A stretch of DNA of 28,593 nt from Tannerella sp. (GCA_031272655.1 JAISTJ010000093.1:1-28593), one strand, 5' to 3'; shown: positions 16,606 to 24,688, numbered from the stretch's first letter. Notes: generated by a model from the sequence alone, not told the origin. Made by a program: numbers and translations.

Positions 16606-17613
16606 TCAGTCCCAACATATTGATTTACCCCTCGCGATGCGTATCTTGTTGCGTATAATCCAGCGTATCGGTATCCATGGCCGGCGCAGCATGTCGTGCC
16701 GCTCGGTAACGACAAAAGTGCAGTTGCGGTTGCAGGCTTTAACTTGTTTGGCTACCTCCTGCGCCCGTTCCGATGCCAAGATGTTTTCTAAAGTGTCTTC
16801 CTTGATGTTTCCGATAATCCATTCCTCTTCCGAGCCGTTGCATGGAGAGACATTGCCTGACGGGTCTATGAAGAAGAAGTCGTCGAGTGCGCCGCAGGGC
16901 GGGCGGTAGCCGCCCTCGTCGCCCCGCAGCCGGCGATGGATGCTACGGTTGAAGAACGCGCGGCTGTAGTCTTTTATCTTCTTCTTCAGCCCGCGACGTT
17001 TGGAGGTCAGCAATGCCTTCACGAACTCTTCGTGCTGTTTTAGGGCTTCTTCGCTAACTATCTGATTATCAAGCTTATGAAAGTACCAAGAGTTATGAAC
17101 TACCGAGTTGCCAAGCTCCACATCAAGCGCCACGCACAAGTCGTATAGATACAGCAAATCCTTGTAATTATCGGGCGAAATCACTACCGAGAAGCCTATA
17201 TTGCGGCATTTGGTCTTTTTCAGCTCGAGTATGGTACGCAGGGCGTGGTCGAAGCCGTCGCGCGTGCCGCGTTTGGCATCGTTGAGTGCAGGCAAACCTT
17301 CGACGCTGACACGTATCAGGATTTTCGGATACTTCTTTGCCAAAGCGACGATTTTTTCGGTGTAGTAGCCGTTAGTGCTTAGTTCCAAAAGCGAGGCTTT
17401 GGGATAGAGGACACGGAAAATGTCGTCAATATCCTTGCGGATAGTGGCCTCGCCGCCGGTTATGTTGATGCGCAGACCCGCCGGCAATTTCTCATAATAA
17501 CTGAAGTCAATTTCGTCTTCAGCCTTCGTCGGAAACTGCCAAATATTGCACATATTGCACTTGGCATTGCACCGAAAAGTGGTTATCAGACTGCCTTGTA
17601 CTGTATTCTTCAT
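16606..17613 (-). CDS. Radical SAM enzyme with SPASM-like C-terminal domain
   Basis: This 335-residue radical SAM protein has the CX3CX2C cluster motif at Cys15, Cys19 and Cys22 (CNAKCNMC) and a SAM-binding GGE at residues 53-55. The C-terminal part holds Cys240, Cys258, Cys294 and Cys298 in a SPASM/Twitch-like pattern (CGALDDFFFIDPSGNVSPC ... CNRNC), probably binding an auxiliary Fe-S cluster. A basic tail follows (IPIRWIIRNKIRIARGK). SPASM enzymes mature peptides, act on sulfatases or modify sugars; no precursor peptide gene was found in the flanking gaps. It lies between two glycosyltransferases and 4 nt from one of them, so a role in modifying a sugar or lipid-linked intermediate is inferred. 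The family is certain and the substrate unknown. Confidence 0.92.
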   Translation of the reverse strand: MKNTVQGSLITTFRCNAKCNMCNIWQFPTKAEDEIDFSYYEKLPAGLRINITGGEATIRKDIDDIFRVLYPKASLLELSTNGYYTEKIVALAKKYPKILIRVSVEGLPALNDAKRGTRDGFDHALRTILELKKTKCRNIGFSVVISPDNYKDLLYLYDLCVALDVELGNSVVHNSWYFHKLDNQIVSEEALKQHEEFVKALLTSKRRGLKKKIKDYSRAFFNRSIHRRLRGDEGGYRPPCGALDDFFFIDPSGNVSPCNGSEEEWIIGNIKEDTLENILASERAQEVAKQVKACNRNCTFVVTERHDMLRRPWIPIRWIIRNKIRIARGKSICWD

Positions 17614-17682
17614 ATCGTAAATGGTTTCGTGTGAATAATGAATAATATTCTATAAACGTATAAAGTGCGTGTTTTGGTATAT

Positions 17683-18867
17683 TTACATTAAGATTTTTTT
17701 GTAGATATTCATTAGTTTTGTGTAGAAGGTATCGGCGGAAAAGCGGGTTTGGGCTTTGAGCGCTATTTCGCTGTAATTAAATGGTTTACGGAACATTTCG
17801 TGGATTTTGGCAGCTAATTCTTCCTTTTTACCGGCCTCGAAAGTCATGCCGTTAACCCCTTCTTCAACGAGTTCCGGAATGCCTCCTATTGATGCGCCGA
17901 GAACGGGCGTCCCCATGCACAGCGCCTCGATTGCGCTGTATGGGTTGTTTTCGTACCAAACAGACGGGACAACCGCAAAACGCGCTTTGCCGACGATAGG
18001 AAACAACTGTTCATGCGGCATCTGACCGAGGAATTGAATGTTCGGGTGATTGTACCGTTTGCGCAATGTGTCGAGCGATGTCCCGTTGCCGATGATTTTA
18101 AGGGGATAGGGTAGGGCGAATGCCGTTTCAAGCAGCATTTCTATGCCCTTTTCTTCCGACAGGCGCCCCACATAGCAGTAATAATCGTCTTTTTCAAGAA
18201 CCGCTTTCGGTTGATGAGACATAAAATTACTCAGCATCGTAATTTTATCCGATTGAAATCCGGCAGATAACATCTTGTCTTTTAGAAAGTTACTCGGACT
18301 AATGAATGTATCTGTAATCATTTCAAGTTTGTGGCGATTCCACCAAACGGCTTCGGCATAAGCTAAAATGCTCGCCGGAAGACTGCCTTTCATGCACCGG
18401 CGCTTAACAACCTGAAACTTCGATTTGAAGCACAGTTCGCACGGTTTGCCGTCTCTAAGGCAGGTGTATGCCGGACATATCAGTTTGTAGTCATGCAGCG
18501 TCCATACAACTTTAATACCCTGTTTATGAGCTATTTGCGCCACTATGGGTGAGAGGTAGGAGTGAATATTATGCAAATGTACTACATCAGGCTGAAAATC
18601 AGTCAATAAGCGTTTGAATAGCCTCGCTACTTCCGATGAATAAAAGATTCTCTTTGCGCCCGACAGTTTGCCGGCAAGTCCGCTGTTGAAAAAGTCCACT
18701 TCTTGCGGGAAATAATCCTGAAACGGCGATGCCACATTTTCGGGATGCTTGACACTGAAGATTGCCACCTGATGCCCTTTGGCGCGCAGCAGCTCCTCCG
18801 TACTCATCACGGCAGTGCAGTCGCCCCCGCGGGGATAATAAAACTTATTGACTAACAGTATCTTCAT
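17683..18867 (-). CDS. GT4-family glycosyltransferase with cysteine cluster
   Basis: This 394-residue GT-B glycosyltransferase starts MKILLVNKFYYPRGGDCTAV, a form typical of GT4 enzymes in polysaccharide loci. It has DVVHLHNIHSYLSP, WTLHDYKLICPAYTC, YYCYVGRLSEEKGIEMLL and EX7E as ENNPYSAIE. Between residues 131 and 158 are five cysteines (131, 136, 143, 146, 158) that could bind zinc; similar clusters occur in this subgroup. It is the first gene of the minus-strand arm and is divergent from ugd, separated by 104 nt. A 69-nt gap separates it from the radical SAM gene. Donor and acceptor are unknown. Confidence 0.9.
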   Translation of the reverse strand: MKILLVNKFYYPRGGDCTAVMSTEELLRAKGHQVAIFSVKHPENVASPFQDYFPQEVDFFNSGLAGKLSGAKRIFYSSEVARLFKRLLTDFQPDVVHLHNIHSYLSPIVAQIAHKQGIKVVWTLHDYKLICPAYTCLRDGKPCELCFKSKFQVVKRRCMKGSLPASILAYAEAVWWNRHKLEMITDTFISPSNFLKDKMLSAGFQSDKITMLSNFMSHQPKAVLEKDDYYCYVGRLSEEKGIEMLLETAFALPYPLKIIGNGTSLDTLRKRYNHPNIQFLGQMPHEQLFPIVGKARFAVVPSVWYENNPYSAIEALCMGTPVLGASIGGIPELVEEGVNGMTFEAGKKEELAAKIHEMFRKPFNYSEIALKAQTRFSADTFYTKLMNIYKKILM

Positions 18868-18868
18868 C

Positions 18869-18890
18869 TTCTTAATAGATTCTTAATAGA
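18869..18890. repeat. Tandem 11-bp repeat in the divergent GT4/ugd region
   Basis: Two exact adjacent copies of TTCTTAATAGA (18869-18879 and 18880-18890) lie directly upstream of the minus-strand GT4 start codon, in its untranslated leader. They could be a binding site or simple slippage. Confidence 0.6.
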
Positions 18891-18944
18891 GTAACGGTTT
18901 TGATTTAATAACGTTAAATATCGTAATTTTATTATACTTTTTGC

Positions 18945-18952
18945 TATCTTTG
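18945..18952 (+). promoter_or_regulatory. -7 box for ugd
   Basis: TATCTTTG lies 19 nt before the ugd ATG. There is no clear TTG at the -33 distance, where the sequence is AT-rich. Confidence 0.6.
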
Positions 18953-18971
18953 CACCCAAAATTAAATATTT

Positions 18972-20285
18972 ATGAAGATAGCAATTGTTGGCACCGGATA
19001 TGTCGGGCTTGTTACGGGAACCTGTTTTGCGGAAATGGGGACTGAAGTTTGTTGTGTTGATATAGATAAAAACAAGATTGAGAGGCTGAAGAACGGCATT
19101 ATCCCGATCTATGAACCCGGTCTTGAGGAACTTGTGCATAAGAATTACAAGAACGGCAGGTTGAAGTTTACTACCGAATTGACGGAAATCCTTGATAATG
19201 TGGAAGTTTTGTTTAGCGCCGTAGGGACGCCTCCTGATGAGGACGGGAGCGCCGATCTGCGTTATGTCCTTGATGTAGCGCGTACTGTCGGTAAAAACAT
19301 GAAGAAATACATCCTCGTCGTAACTAAAAGCACTGTGCCGGTAGGTACGGCCGAAAAAGTACGTGGCGTCATACTTGAAGAGCAGGCAAAGAGAGGCGTT
19401 TCGATTGATTTTGACATAGCTTCAAATCCGGAATTTTTGAAGGAAGGCGCTGCTGTTAAGGACTTTATGAATCCGGATCGCGTTGTTGTAGGCATCGAAT
19501 CGGAGAGGGCGCAGAAGTTGATGACTAAACTCTACCGTCCGTTTCTATTGAACAACTTCCCTGTAATATTCATGGATGTGCCATCTGCCGAGATGACGAA
19601 ATATGCCGCCAATGCGATGCTTGCCACCCGTATCAGTTTTATGAACGAGATTGCCAACCTGTGCGAGGTTACGGGCGCTGATGTAAACATGGTTCGCAAG
19701 GGGATTGGCGCCGATGCGCGTATCGGACGCAGTTTTCTTTATGCGGGTTGCGGCTATGGCGGCTCCTGTTTCCCCAAAGACGTCAAGGCGTTGATAAAGA
19801 CGGCCGCCGACAATGGTCGCCCGATGCGTATCCTGCAGGCTGTCGAGGAAGTTAATCAAGTTCAGAAACATATCCTTTTCCGCAAGTTGAGCGACTATTA
19901 CAACGGCGACCTTAAAGGCAAACGCATAGCGCTGTGGGGCTTGGCGTTCAAGCCGGAAACGGACGATATGCGTGAAGCGCCGGCTCTGACTGTTGTTGAA
20001 GACTTGCTGAATGCGGGATGTTCCGTCTGCGCCTACGATCCGGTGGCTATTCCCGAATCTAAACACCGTCTGGGAGATGCCATCAGCTATGCTAATGACA
20101 TCTATGATGCTGTAAATCAGGCTGATGCGTTACTGCTTGTTACCGAATGGAAAGAGTTCCGGTTGCCTACATGGAGCGATGTGAAAGCCAAGATGCGCAC
20201 TCCGTTGCTTATTGACGGCCGTAATATTTACGACCCTGCCGAACTGCGCGAACTTGGCTTTATCTATAAATGTATCGGGAAATAA
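18972..20285 (+). CDS. ugd: UDP-glucose 6-dehydrogenase
   Basis: This cytoplasmic enzyme oxidises UDP-glucose to UDP-glucuronate with two NAD+. It is 437 residues long, the usual size. The N-terminal Rossmann motif is GTGYVGLVTG (residues 7-16). YEPGLEEL, the GTPPDEDG loop, the catalytic-domain Lys210 in EMTKYAANAMLATR, and the catalytic Cys266 in GYGGSCFPKD are all present. The C-terminal domain has LWGLAFKPETDDMREAP and LLIDGRNIYD. A closely related UDP-N-acetyl-sugar dehydrogenase is less likely because the motifs match Ugd. It presumably supplies a uronic acid or its derivatives to the adjacent polysaccharide. It has its own promoter box, and its stop codon directly abuts the stop of the convergent outer-membrane gene. 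Confidence 0.93.
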   Translation: MKIAIVGTGYVGLVTGTCFAEMGTEVCCVDIDKNKIERLKNGIIPIYEPGLEELVHKNYKNGRLKFTTELTEILDNVEVLFSAVGTPPDEDGSADLRYVLDVARTVGKNMKKYILVVTKSTVPVGTAEKVRGVILEEQAKRGVSIDFDIASNPEFLKEGAAVKDFMNPDRVVVGIESERAQKLMTKLYRPFLLNNFPVIFMDVPSAEMTKYAANAMLATRISFMNEIANLCEVTGADVNMVRKGIGADARIGRSFLYAGCGYGGSCFPKDVKALIKTAADNGRPMRILQAVEEVNQVQKHILFRKLSDYYNGDLKGKRIALWGLAFKPETDDMREAPALTVVEDLLNAGCSVCAYDPVAIPESKHRLGDAISYANDIYDAVNQADALLLVTEWKEFRLPTWSDVKAKMRTPLLIDGRNIYDPAELRELGFIYKCIGK

Positions 20286-23147
20286 TCACTCTATTCCGGG
20301 GCCGAAACCGCCGCCCGGTCTGCCGCCGCCTCCACCACCGCCCGGAGGCCCTTCACGGCGCATGTCCGACATGCTTGCACCGCCGCTGAAAATGCTGAAA
20401 CGGTAGATGAAATGAAGCATTACATAGCTGTTTAACGTGTTGTATTCCGAATAGCGCGTATAACTCGACGTTGTCGTATATGAGATATTGCTGCGCTGTT
20501 GCAGGATGTCGTATATCTTCAACCTCAGAGTGGCGGCGTTGTTTTTTAAGAAACTCTTTGATAATGAGGCGTTCCACAATGTTTCATTCTGCTCGTAACC
20601 CGATGAATAACCCGAATTGGTGGAGTAGGTAATATCAGTCTCTAGCCTGAAATTATTTGGCAGATAGAGAGTTGCGTTTGCACCCGTTCCATAATTAAAT
20701 GTGTTCAGGTTATTCTGGTTTTCAATCGAATTGGTTGTCCTGCGGTAAGAAATATTGCCGCTAATGCCGAAATCGGCCAAATCGGAACGGAAATTCAACG
20801 TGGCGTTATCCTGCAGTTGAAGCGACTTGTTAGTGTTGGTCAGCCCGTCAATGAAGCTGTTTGTGTTTGCATAATTCGCAAAAATCATATTGTTTACCGA
20901 CAACTTCTTGTTTTTCAGCGGAGTATTAAAAATAAACCGCATATTGGCGTTATAGTTGCCGCTCGTGTTGTTGTAAGTCGTTGTCTTCTTGCCTGTTAGG
21001 GCGTCGTTAGTAACATCGTTCACAATGTCGTTCACGATGTAATTGACGTTTCCGAAAAGCATCATAGCCGTTTGCTGATCGGGTATAAAACTCTGGTAAC
21101 GAACGCGAAGGCTATTTGTGTAAGTAGGTTTCAGTTCGGGATTGCCAATCGTTACGTTCAACGGATTCGACACGTCTTCAACGGGTTGCAACTGCAACAT
21201 CGTGGGCTGGCTTGTGCGCCCTTCGTAATCAATACGCAGATTAGTCTGGTTAGAAGGCAAATAGTTGAACTGGAACGTCGGCGAGTAATTTACAACGTTG
21301 CGGGCTTTGGAATAAATTGTCGTGGAGCCGACATAAGTGCCCGTTTTTTGATATGACGGGTCCACGTTGAAGCCAATCATATAGTTGTATTTTTCGCGTT
21401 GCGACCTGAAAGCCACGCTTGCACGCTGATCGGCGGATTCGTTGCGCGAACTTTTGCTGTATGTCGAATCGAGAACGTTATAGTCTGATTTGCTGACAGT
21501 TGCGCCCGCAGGAGCATCATCATAAGTGTAAGCATTCTTGATGGCGTCGCGTTGGCTTGCGCTGTAACTGTACGACAGTTGCAGGAAGTTGTTGTTGCCG
21601 AGCGGCTCAACGAATGACAGATAACCCCTGTAGGTTTTGTTAGTATTATGATATTCAGTCAGTTGATCTATCAAGTCGTATGGTTTCAGATCCGACTGGA
21701 AATAATTTGTCAACGAATAGTTGTAGCCGTCGTTTTTGGTGTCGCCCGTACTTCCTGATAATGAGACGCTTAAAGTCCTGCCTTTGTCGTTTAGTTTGCG
21801 GCTGGCTTCAAGTCGCCCCGTAAAAGTGTAACCGTCGCCGTTGGAAGACGAGTTGGAAAGTACGGTGTTTATCGTGTCGTAATTATTATTTAACGTTTGC
21901 GATGAGGCCTCGTCGCTGCGGTCGGTTTTGCTGTACGAGAAATCGGGCGTGAAGATGACTTGAGTAAGGTCATCGGGCTTCCAAGTCATGCGGAGGTTGA
22001 CGCTGAGATTGTCGTTTACGGTGTTAGTCAGCGACTTATCGTAATCGTATGTGTTGCCGCTTTTGAGCAGGTTTTCCGTCTCGTTGCTGCTTTCGGCCTC
22101 ATTGTCGGAGTGTGAATAGCGCACATTGCCGCCGACAGTCAGCTTGGGGCTGAACTCTTTGCTGAAATTCGCGCCGATGTTGCCAGACTGTGTGATACCG
22201 TTATTGGCGCCGAAATTCATCATCACGCGCCTGCCGCCGCCGCCCATGTCGCTGAACATGGAGGACGCGAGGTCGGAAAAGCCCATATTGTTGGTGTTGT
22301 TAAGCCCGCCGATAATGGAAAACTGGTCGTTGTTAACAAACCTGTTAATCATAAGGTTGCCTTCGTACCTGTCCTGCGTGCCGTAGCCTGCAAAAGCGTT
22401 GCCGAACCAGCCTTCTTTCATGCCCGGACGGATAGTCAGGTTGATGACCGCCTCTTCGTCGCCGTCGTTAAAACCCGTCATCATCGCCATGTCGCTTAGT
22501 TTTTCATAAGCCTGCACTTTTTCAACCATCTTTGCGGGCAGGTTTTTTGAAGCGACTTTGGGGTCGTCGGAGAAAAATTCCTTGCCGTCAACGAGTATCT
22601 TCTTGATTTCCTTGCCGTTGACCGTTACTTTGCCGTCTGCGTCCACTTCCACGCCGGGCATTTTCTTAAGAAGGTCTTCGAGCATCGAACCTTCGGCAAG
22701 TTTGTACGAATCGGCGTTATACTCAACGGTATCGCCCCTTACCGTAACTTCCACCGCCTTGGCGGTAACGACGGCCTCGCCGAGAACGACGCTGTTTTCT
22801 TCCATTTCGATCGTTCCCAGATCAATTGTTGAGTTCTTGCCGGTAATTTGAAGCGCTTGATATACAGGCATATAGCCTATATACGAGATGTTTAACAGGT
22901 AAGTGCCTGCCGCAATATTTTTAAGTGAAAAACGCCCTTTGGCGTCACTCGCCACGCCTGCCTGCATAGTGCTGTCGTTGACGGAGAGCAGGCGAACGGT
23001 CGCCGCCTCAACAGCGTCGCCGCTTGCCTTCTCCACAATCACACCTTTTATTTCCACTTTGCTTGTCTGCGCTTGTGCGGCAGACGAAAAAAAGGCTAAA
23101 AACGCCATTCCGGTTAAAACCGATGAGAACCTAAAAAATCTTTTCAT
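20286..23147 (-). CDS. TonB-receptor-like outer-membrane beta-barrel protein
   Basis: This 953-residue protein has a signal peptide (residues 1-27, ending AQAQ). A CarboxypepD_reg-like domain follows at about 30-120 (VEIKGVIVEKASGDAVEAA ... GRFSLKNIAAGTYLLNISYIGY), then a plug-like domain at about 120-235 (LEDLLKKMPGVEVDADGKV, VNGKEIKKILVDGKEFF, DGDEEAVINLTIRPG). The rest is a long barrel rich in alternating aromatic strands (OMP_b-brl type). A conventional TonB box is not obvious. The last barrel strand (YVMLHFIYRFSIF) is followed by about 30 residues rich in Gly and Pro. Ligand unknown. It is not obviously part of the polysaccharide locus despite being adjacent. Family placement is confident. 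Confidence 0.88.
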   Translation of the reverse strand: MKRFFRFSSVLTGMAFLAFFSSAAQAQTSKVEIKGVIVEKASGDAVEAATVRLLSVNDSTMQAGVASDAKGRFSLKNIAAGTYLLNISYIGYMPVYQALQITGKNSTIDLGTIEMEENSVVLGEAVVTAKAVEVTVRGDTVEYNADSYKLAEGSMLEDLLKKMPGVEVDADGKVTVNGKEIKKILVDGKEFFSDDPKVASKNLPAKMVEKVQAYEKLSDMAMMTGFNDGDEEAVINLTIRPGMKEGWFGNAFAGYGTQDRYEGNLMINRFVNNDQFSIIGGLNNTNNMGFSDLASSMFSDMGGGGRRVMMNFGANNGITQSGNIGANFSKEFSPKLTVGGNVRYSHSDNEAESSNETENLLKSGNTYDYDKSLTNTVNDNLSVNLRMTWKPDDLTQVIFTPDFSYSKTDRSDEASSQTLNNNYDTINTVLSNSSSNGDGYTFTGRLEASRKLNDKGRTLSVSLSGSTGDTKNDGYNYSLTNYFQSDLKPYDLIDQLTEYHNTNKTYRGYLSFVEPLGNNNFLQLSYSYSASQRDAIKNAYTYDDAPAGATVSKSDYNVLDSTYSKSSRNESADQRASVAFRSQREKYNYMIGFNVDPSYQKTGTYVGSTTIYSKARNVVNYSPTFQFNYLPSNQTNLRIDYEGRTSQPTMLQLQPVEDVSNPLNVTIGNPELKPTYTNSLRVRYQSFIPDQQTAMMLFGNVNYIVNDIVNDVTNDALTGKKTTTYNNTSGNYNANMRFIFNTPLKNKKLSVNNMIFANYANTNSFIDGLTNTNKSLQLQDNATLNFRSDLADFGISGNISYRRTTNSIENQNNLNTFNYGTGANATLYLPNNFRLETDITYSTNSGYSSGYEQNETLWNASLSKSFLKNNAATLRLKIYDILQQRSNISYTTTSSYTRYSEYNTLNSYVMLHFIYRFSIFSGGASMSDMRREGPPGGGGGGGRPGGGFGPGIE

Positions 23148-23337
23148 AAGTCAAATAATTTTTGTTTCATGTTTAGACGGAAAAGAGGCCGTAATGTCGT
23201 CTATTATCGTCTCAAACGGCAAAAAGCAGCGTTGAAACGCCCTCAGGGACAGGTGAAACCATCCGTGAGAAAGGCCGGTTATCGGAAAAAAATTCGACCT
23301 GAACGAAAAATTTTTGCATCATATTGCGGATTTTTAT

Positions 23338-23345
23338 TAATTTTG
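23338..23345 (+). promoter_or_regulatory. Promoter for the metallopeptidase
   Basis: TAATTTTG is preceded by TTTG (23313-23316) at 21 nt. It lies 24 nt before the ATG at 23370 and inside the longer open frame, which is a strong reason to prefer the internal start. Confidence 0.65.
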
Positions 23346-23369
23346 GCGCATAAAATTAATAAAATCAGT

Positions 23370-24257
23370 ATGAAACTTGAAGGAAGACGTGAGAGTCAGA
23401 ATGTGGAAGACCGTCGCGGCGGCGGTTCATTCGGAGGGTTCGGAGGATTTGGCGGGCGCAAGTCGTCGCTCGGTATAGGCGGCGTTATTGTCGTTGGTTT
23501 GCTTGTGTGGTTAATGGGCGGCGATCCGCTTACATTCCTTTCGCAACAGGTGTTGGACGGTGGAGGCGGCCTTACTACGGGCAGCTATACGCCTACTGCC
23601 GAAGAAGAAGAGACGGCGGTTTTTGCGCGAAAGATACTTGCCGGTACCGAAGATGTGTGGAAGAAAGTGTTCAGTGAGCAGTTAGGCAGGGAGTATGAGC
23701 CGCCTACAATGGTGTTGTTCAGTGGATCCACTTCGTCGGGCTGCGGCTCGGCTTCGGCGGCGACAGGTCCGTTTTATTGCTCTGCCGACCGCACTTTATA
23801 CATTGACCTGTCGTTCTTTTCAGAGATGCAGCGAAGCCTCCATGCAGGCGGCGATTTTGCATACGCTTACGTCATTGCGCACGAAGTAGGCCATCATGTA
23901 CAGTATCTTCTCGGGACGCTTGATAAAGTTCATGCGCAGGAAAAAAGAGTCAGTGAAACAGAAGCTAATCGCCTGAGTGTCAGGACTGAACTTCAAGCTG
24001 ATTTTTATGCCGGCGTATGGGGTTATTACGACAACAAGCTGTTCGGTTCGCTTGAGGAGGGCGATATTGAAGAGGGCATCAATGCGGCGAACCAGATAGG
24101 CGACGACCGCCTGCAAATGCAGTCGCAGGGTTATACGGTGCCCGACGCTTTCAATCACGGCACGTCGGCTCAACGCGCCCGCTGGCTCAAAAAAGGCTTG
24201 CAAACAGGGAATATGAGAGACGGGGACACGTTCTCACTTAACTATAACAGTCTGTAA
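23370..24257 (+). CDS. YpfJ-family neutral zinc metallopeptidase
   Basis: This 295-residue membrane-anchored protease-like protein starts MKLEGRRESQNVEDRRG, the characteristic N-terminus of the YpfJ/KPN_02809 family. A Gly/Phe-rich stretch (17-29) precedes one membrane helix (about 34-49, LGIGGVIVVGLLVWLM). The HEXXH zinc motif is HEVGH at 171-175. A downstream ELQADFYAGVW (about 207-217) would provide the third ligand, as in the family. Cys125 and Cys137 may form a disulfide (GCGSASAATGPFYC). The frame is open upstream to 23169, but that segment is basic, unconserved and contains the promoter, so it is excluded. The physiological substrate is unknown. Its 3' end lies 3 nt from the 3' end of the convergent tmRNA. 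Confidence 0.92.
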   Translation: MKLEGRRESQNVEDRRGGGSFGGFGGFGGRKSSLGIGGVIVVGLLVWLMGGDPLTFLSQQVLDGGGGLTTGSYTPTAEEEETAVFARKILAGTEDVWKKVFSEQLGREYEPPTMVLFSGSTSSGCGSASAATGPFYCSADRTLYIDLSFFSEMQRSLHAGGDFAYAYVIAHEVGHHVQYLLGTLDKVHAQEKRVSETEANRLSVRTELQADFYAGVWGYYDNKLFGSLEEGDIEEGINAANQIGDDRLQMQSQGYTVPDAFNHGTSAQRARWLKKGLQTGNMRDGDTFSLNYNSL

Positions 24258-24260
24258 ATG

Positions 24261-24657
24261 TGGAGCTGGAGAGATTCGAACTCTCGTCCAAACGAGGAAC
24301 TAATTTGCTTTCTACATGCTTATCTTCGCTTTGGTTTTCGTGCTGCAGCAAGACCGAAGCCACCAACTGCAACCTTAGCCCCTAAAATTTTCATCGCAGT
24401 TTCGGGACGCCCCCGCGACTATCTCCGATACGCTGCGCCATCGGTTCGGTAAGCTTCGGAGAAAAAGCTCCGGATGACGTCTCGTCCAAACACCCAGTGT
24501 AAGGATTAAGCAAGTGATCTACTATACTTCAATCACGCAGCGAGAGCATAAGTATTTTCGCCAGTTAATTGTTTGTCAACCGTTTATAAGCGCCAAGTCA
24601 ACGACGCGCTGCATGCTTACAAACCACTTCTACCCGCTGTCAAAACCGGTCAGCCCC
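24261..24657 (-). ncRNA. ssrA: Transfer-messenger RNA (tmRNA)
   Basis: This RNA rescues ribosomes stalled on broken messages and tags the unfinished protein for proteolysis. The minus-strand 5' end reads GGGGCTGACCGGTTTTGACA, the standard tmRNA start. The 3' end contains the T-arm GAGAGTTCGAATCTCTC and the acceptor strand CAGCTCC plus A, which pairs with GGGGCTG. The length is about 397 nt. The tag reads GENTYALAA. The genome has ACAT after CAGCTCC rather than ACCA, so CCA must be added after transcription. The open frames crossing this region on the plus strand are not genes. Confidence 0.96.
24533..24562 (-). other. tmRNA tag-peptide reading frame
   Basis: On the minus strand the codons GGC GAA AAT ACT TAT GCT CTC GCT GCG TGA encode GENTYALAA and a stop. 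The ALAA end is the expected degron recognised by ClpXP. The GENxYALAA form fits Bacteroidetes. The tag probably begins at this Gly resume codon, assigned from the family pattern. Confidence 0.93.
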
Positions 24658-24680
24658 GTGGTTTATCTTCAAAAACGCCG

Positions 24681-24688
24681 CAAAGATA
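24681..24688 (-). promoter_or_regulatory. Promoter for ssrA
   Basis: On the minus strand TATCTTTG follows TTTG (24710-24713) at 21 nt. It lies 23 nt upstream of the mature 5' end, implying a short 5' leader removed by RNase P. Confidence 0.7.

Noticed and set aside
16602..16715. 38-residue N-terminal extension of the GT4 protein
   Set aside because: It overlaps the radical SAM coding end, and the ATG at 16601 begins the conserved MKVCVFGTRGFP sequence.
17614..17682. Possible precursor peptide for the radical SAM enzyme in the upstream gap
   Set aside because: The 69-nt gap has no start codon followed by a plausible peptide frame on either strand.
23169..23369. 67-residue N-terminal extension of the metallopeptidase
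   Set aside because: The extension contains the promoter box at 23338-23345, is basic and unlike the family, and the internal start gives the standard family N-terminus.
24258..24452. Small plus-strand open frame beginning MWSWRDSNSRPNEE
   Set aside because: It is translation across the reverse complement of the tmRNA 3' half; a familiar false ORF.
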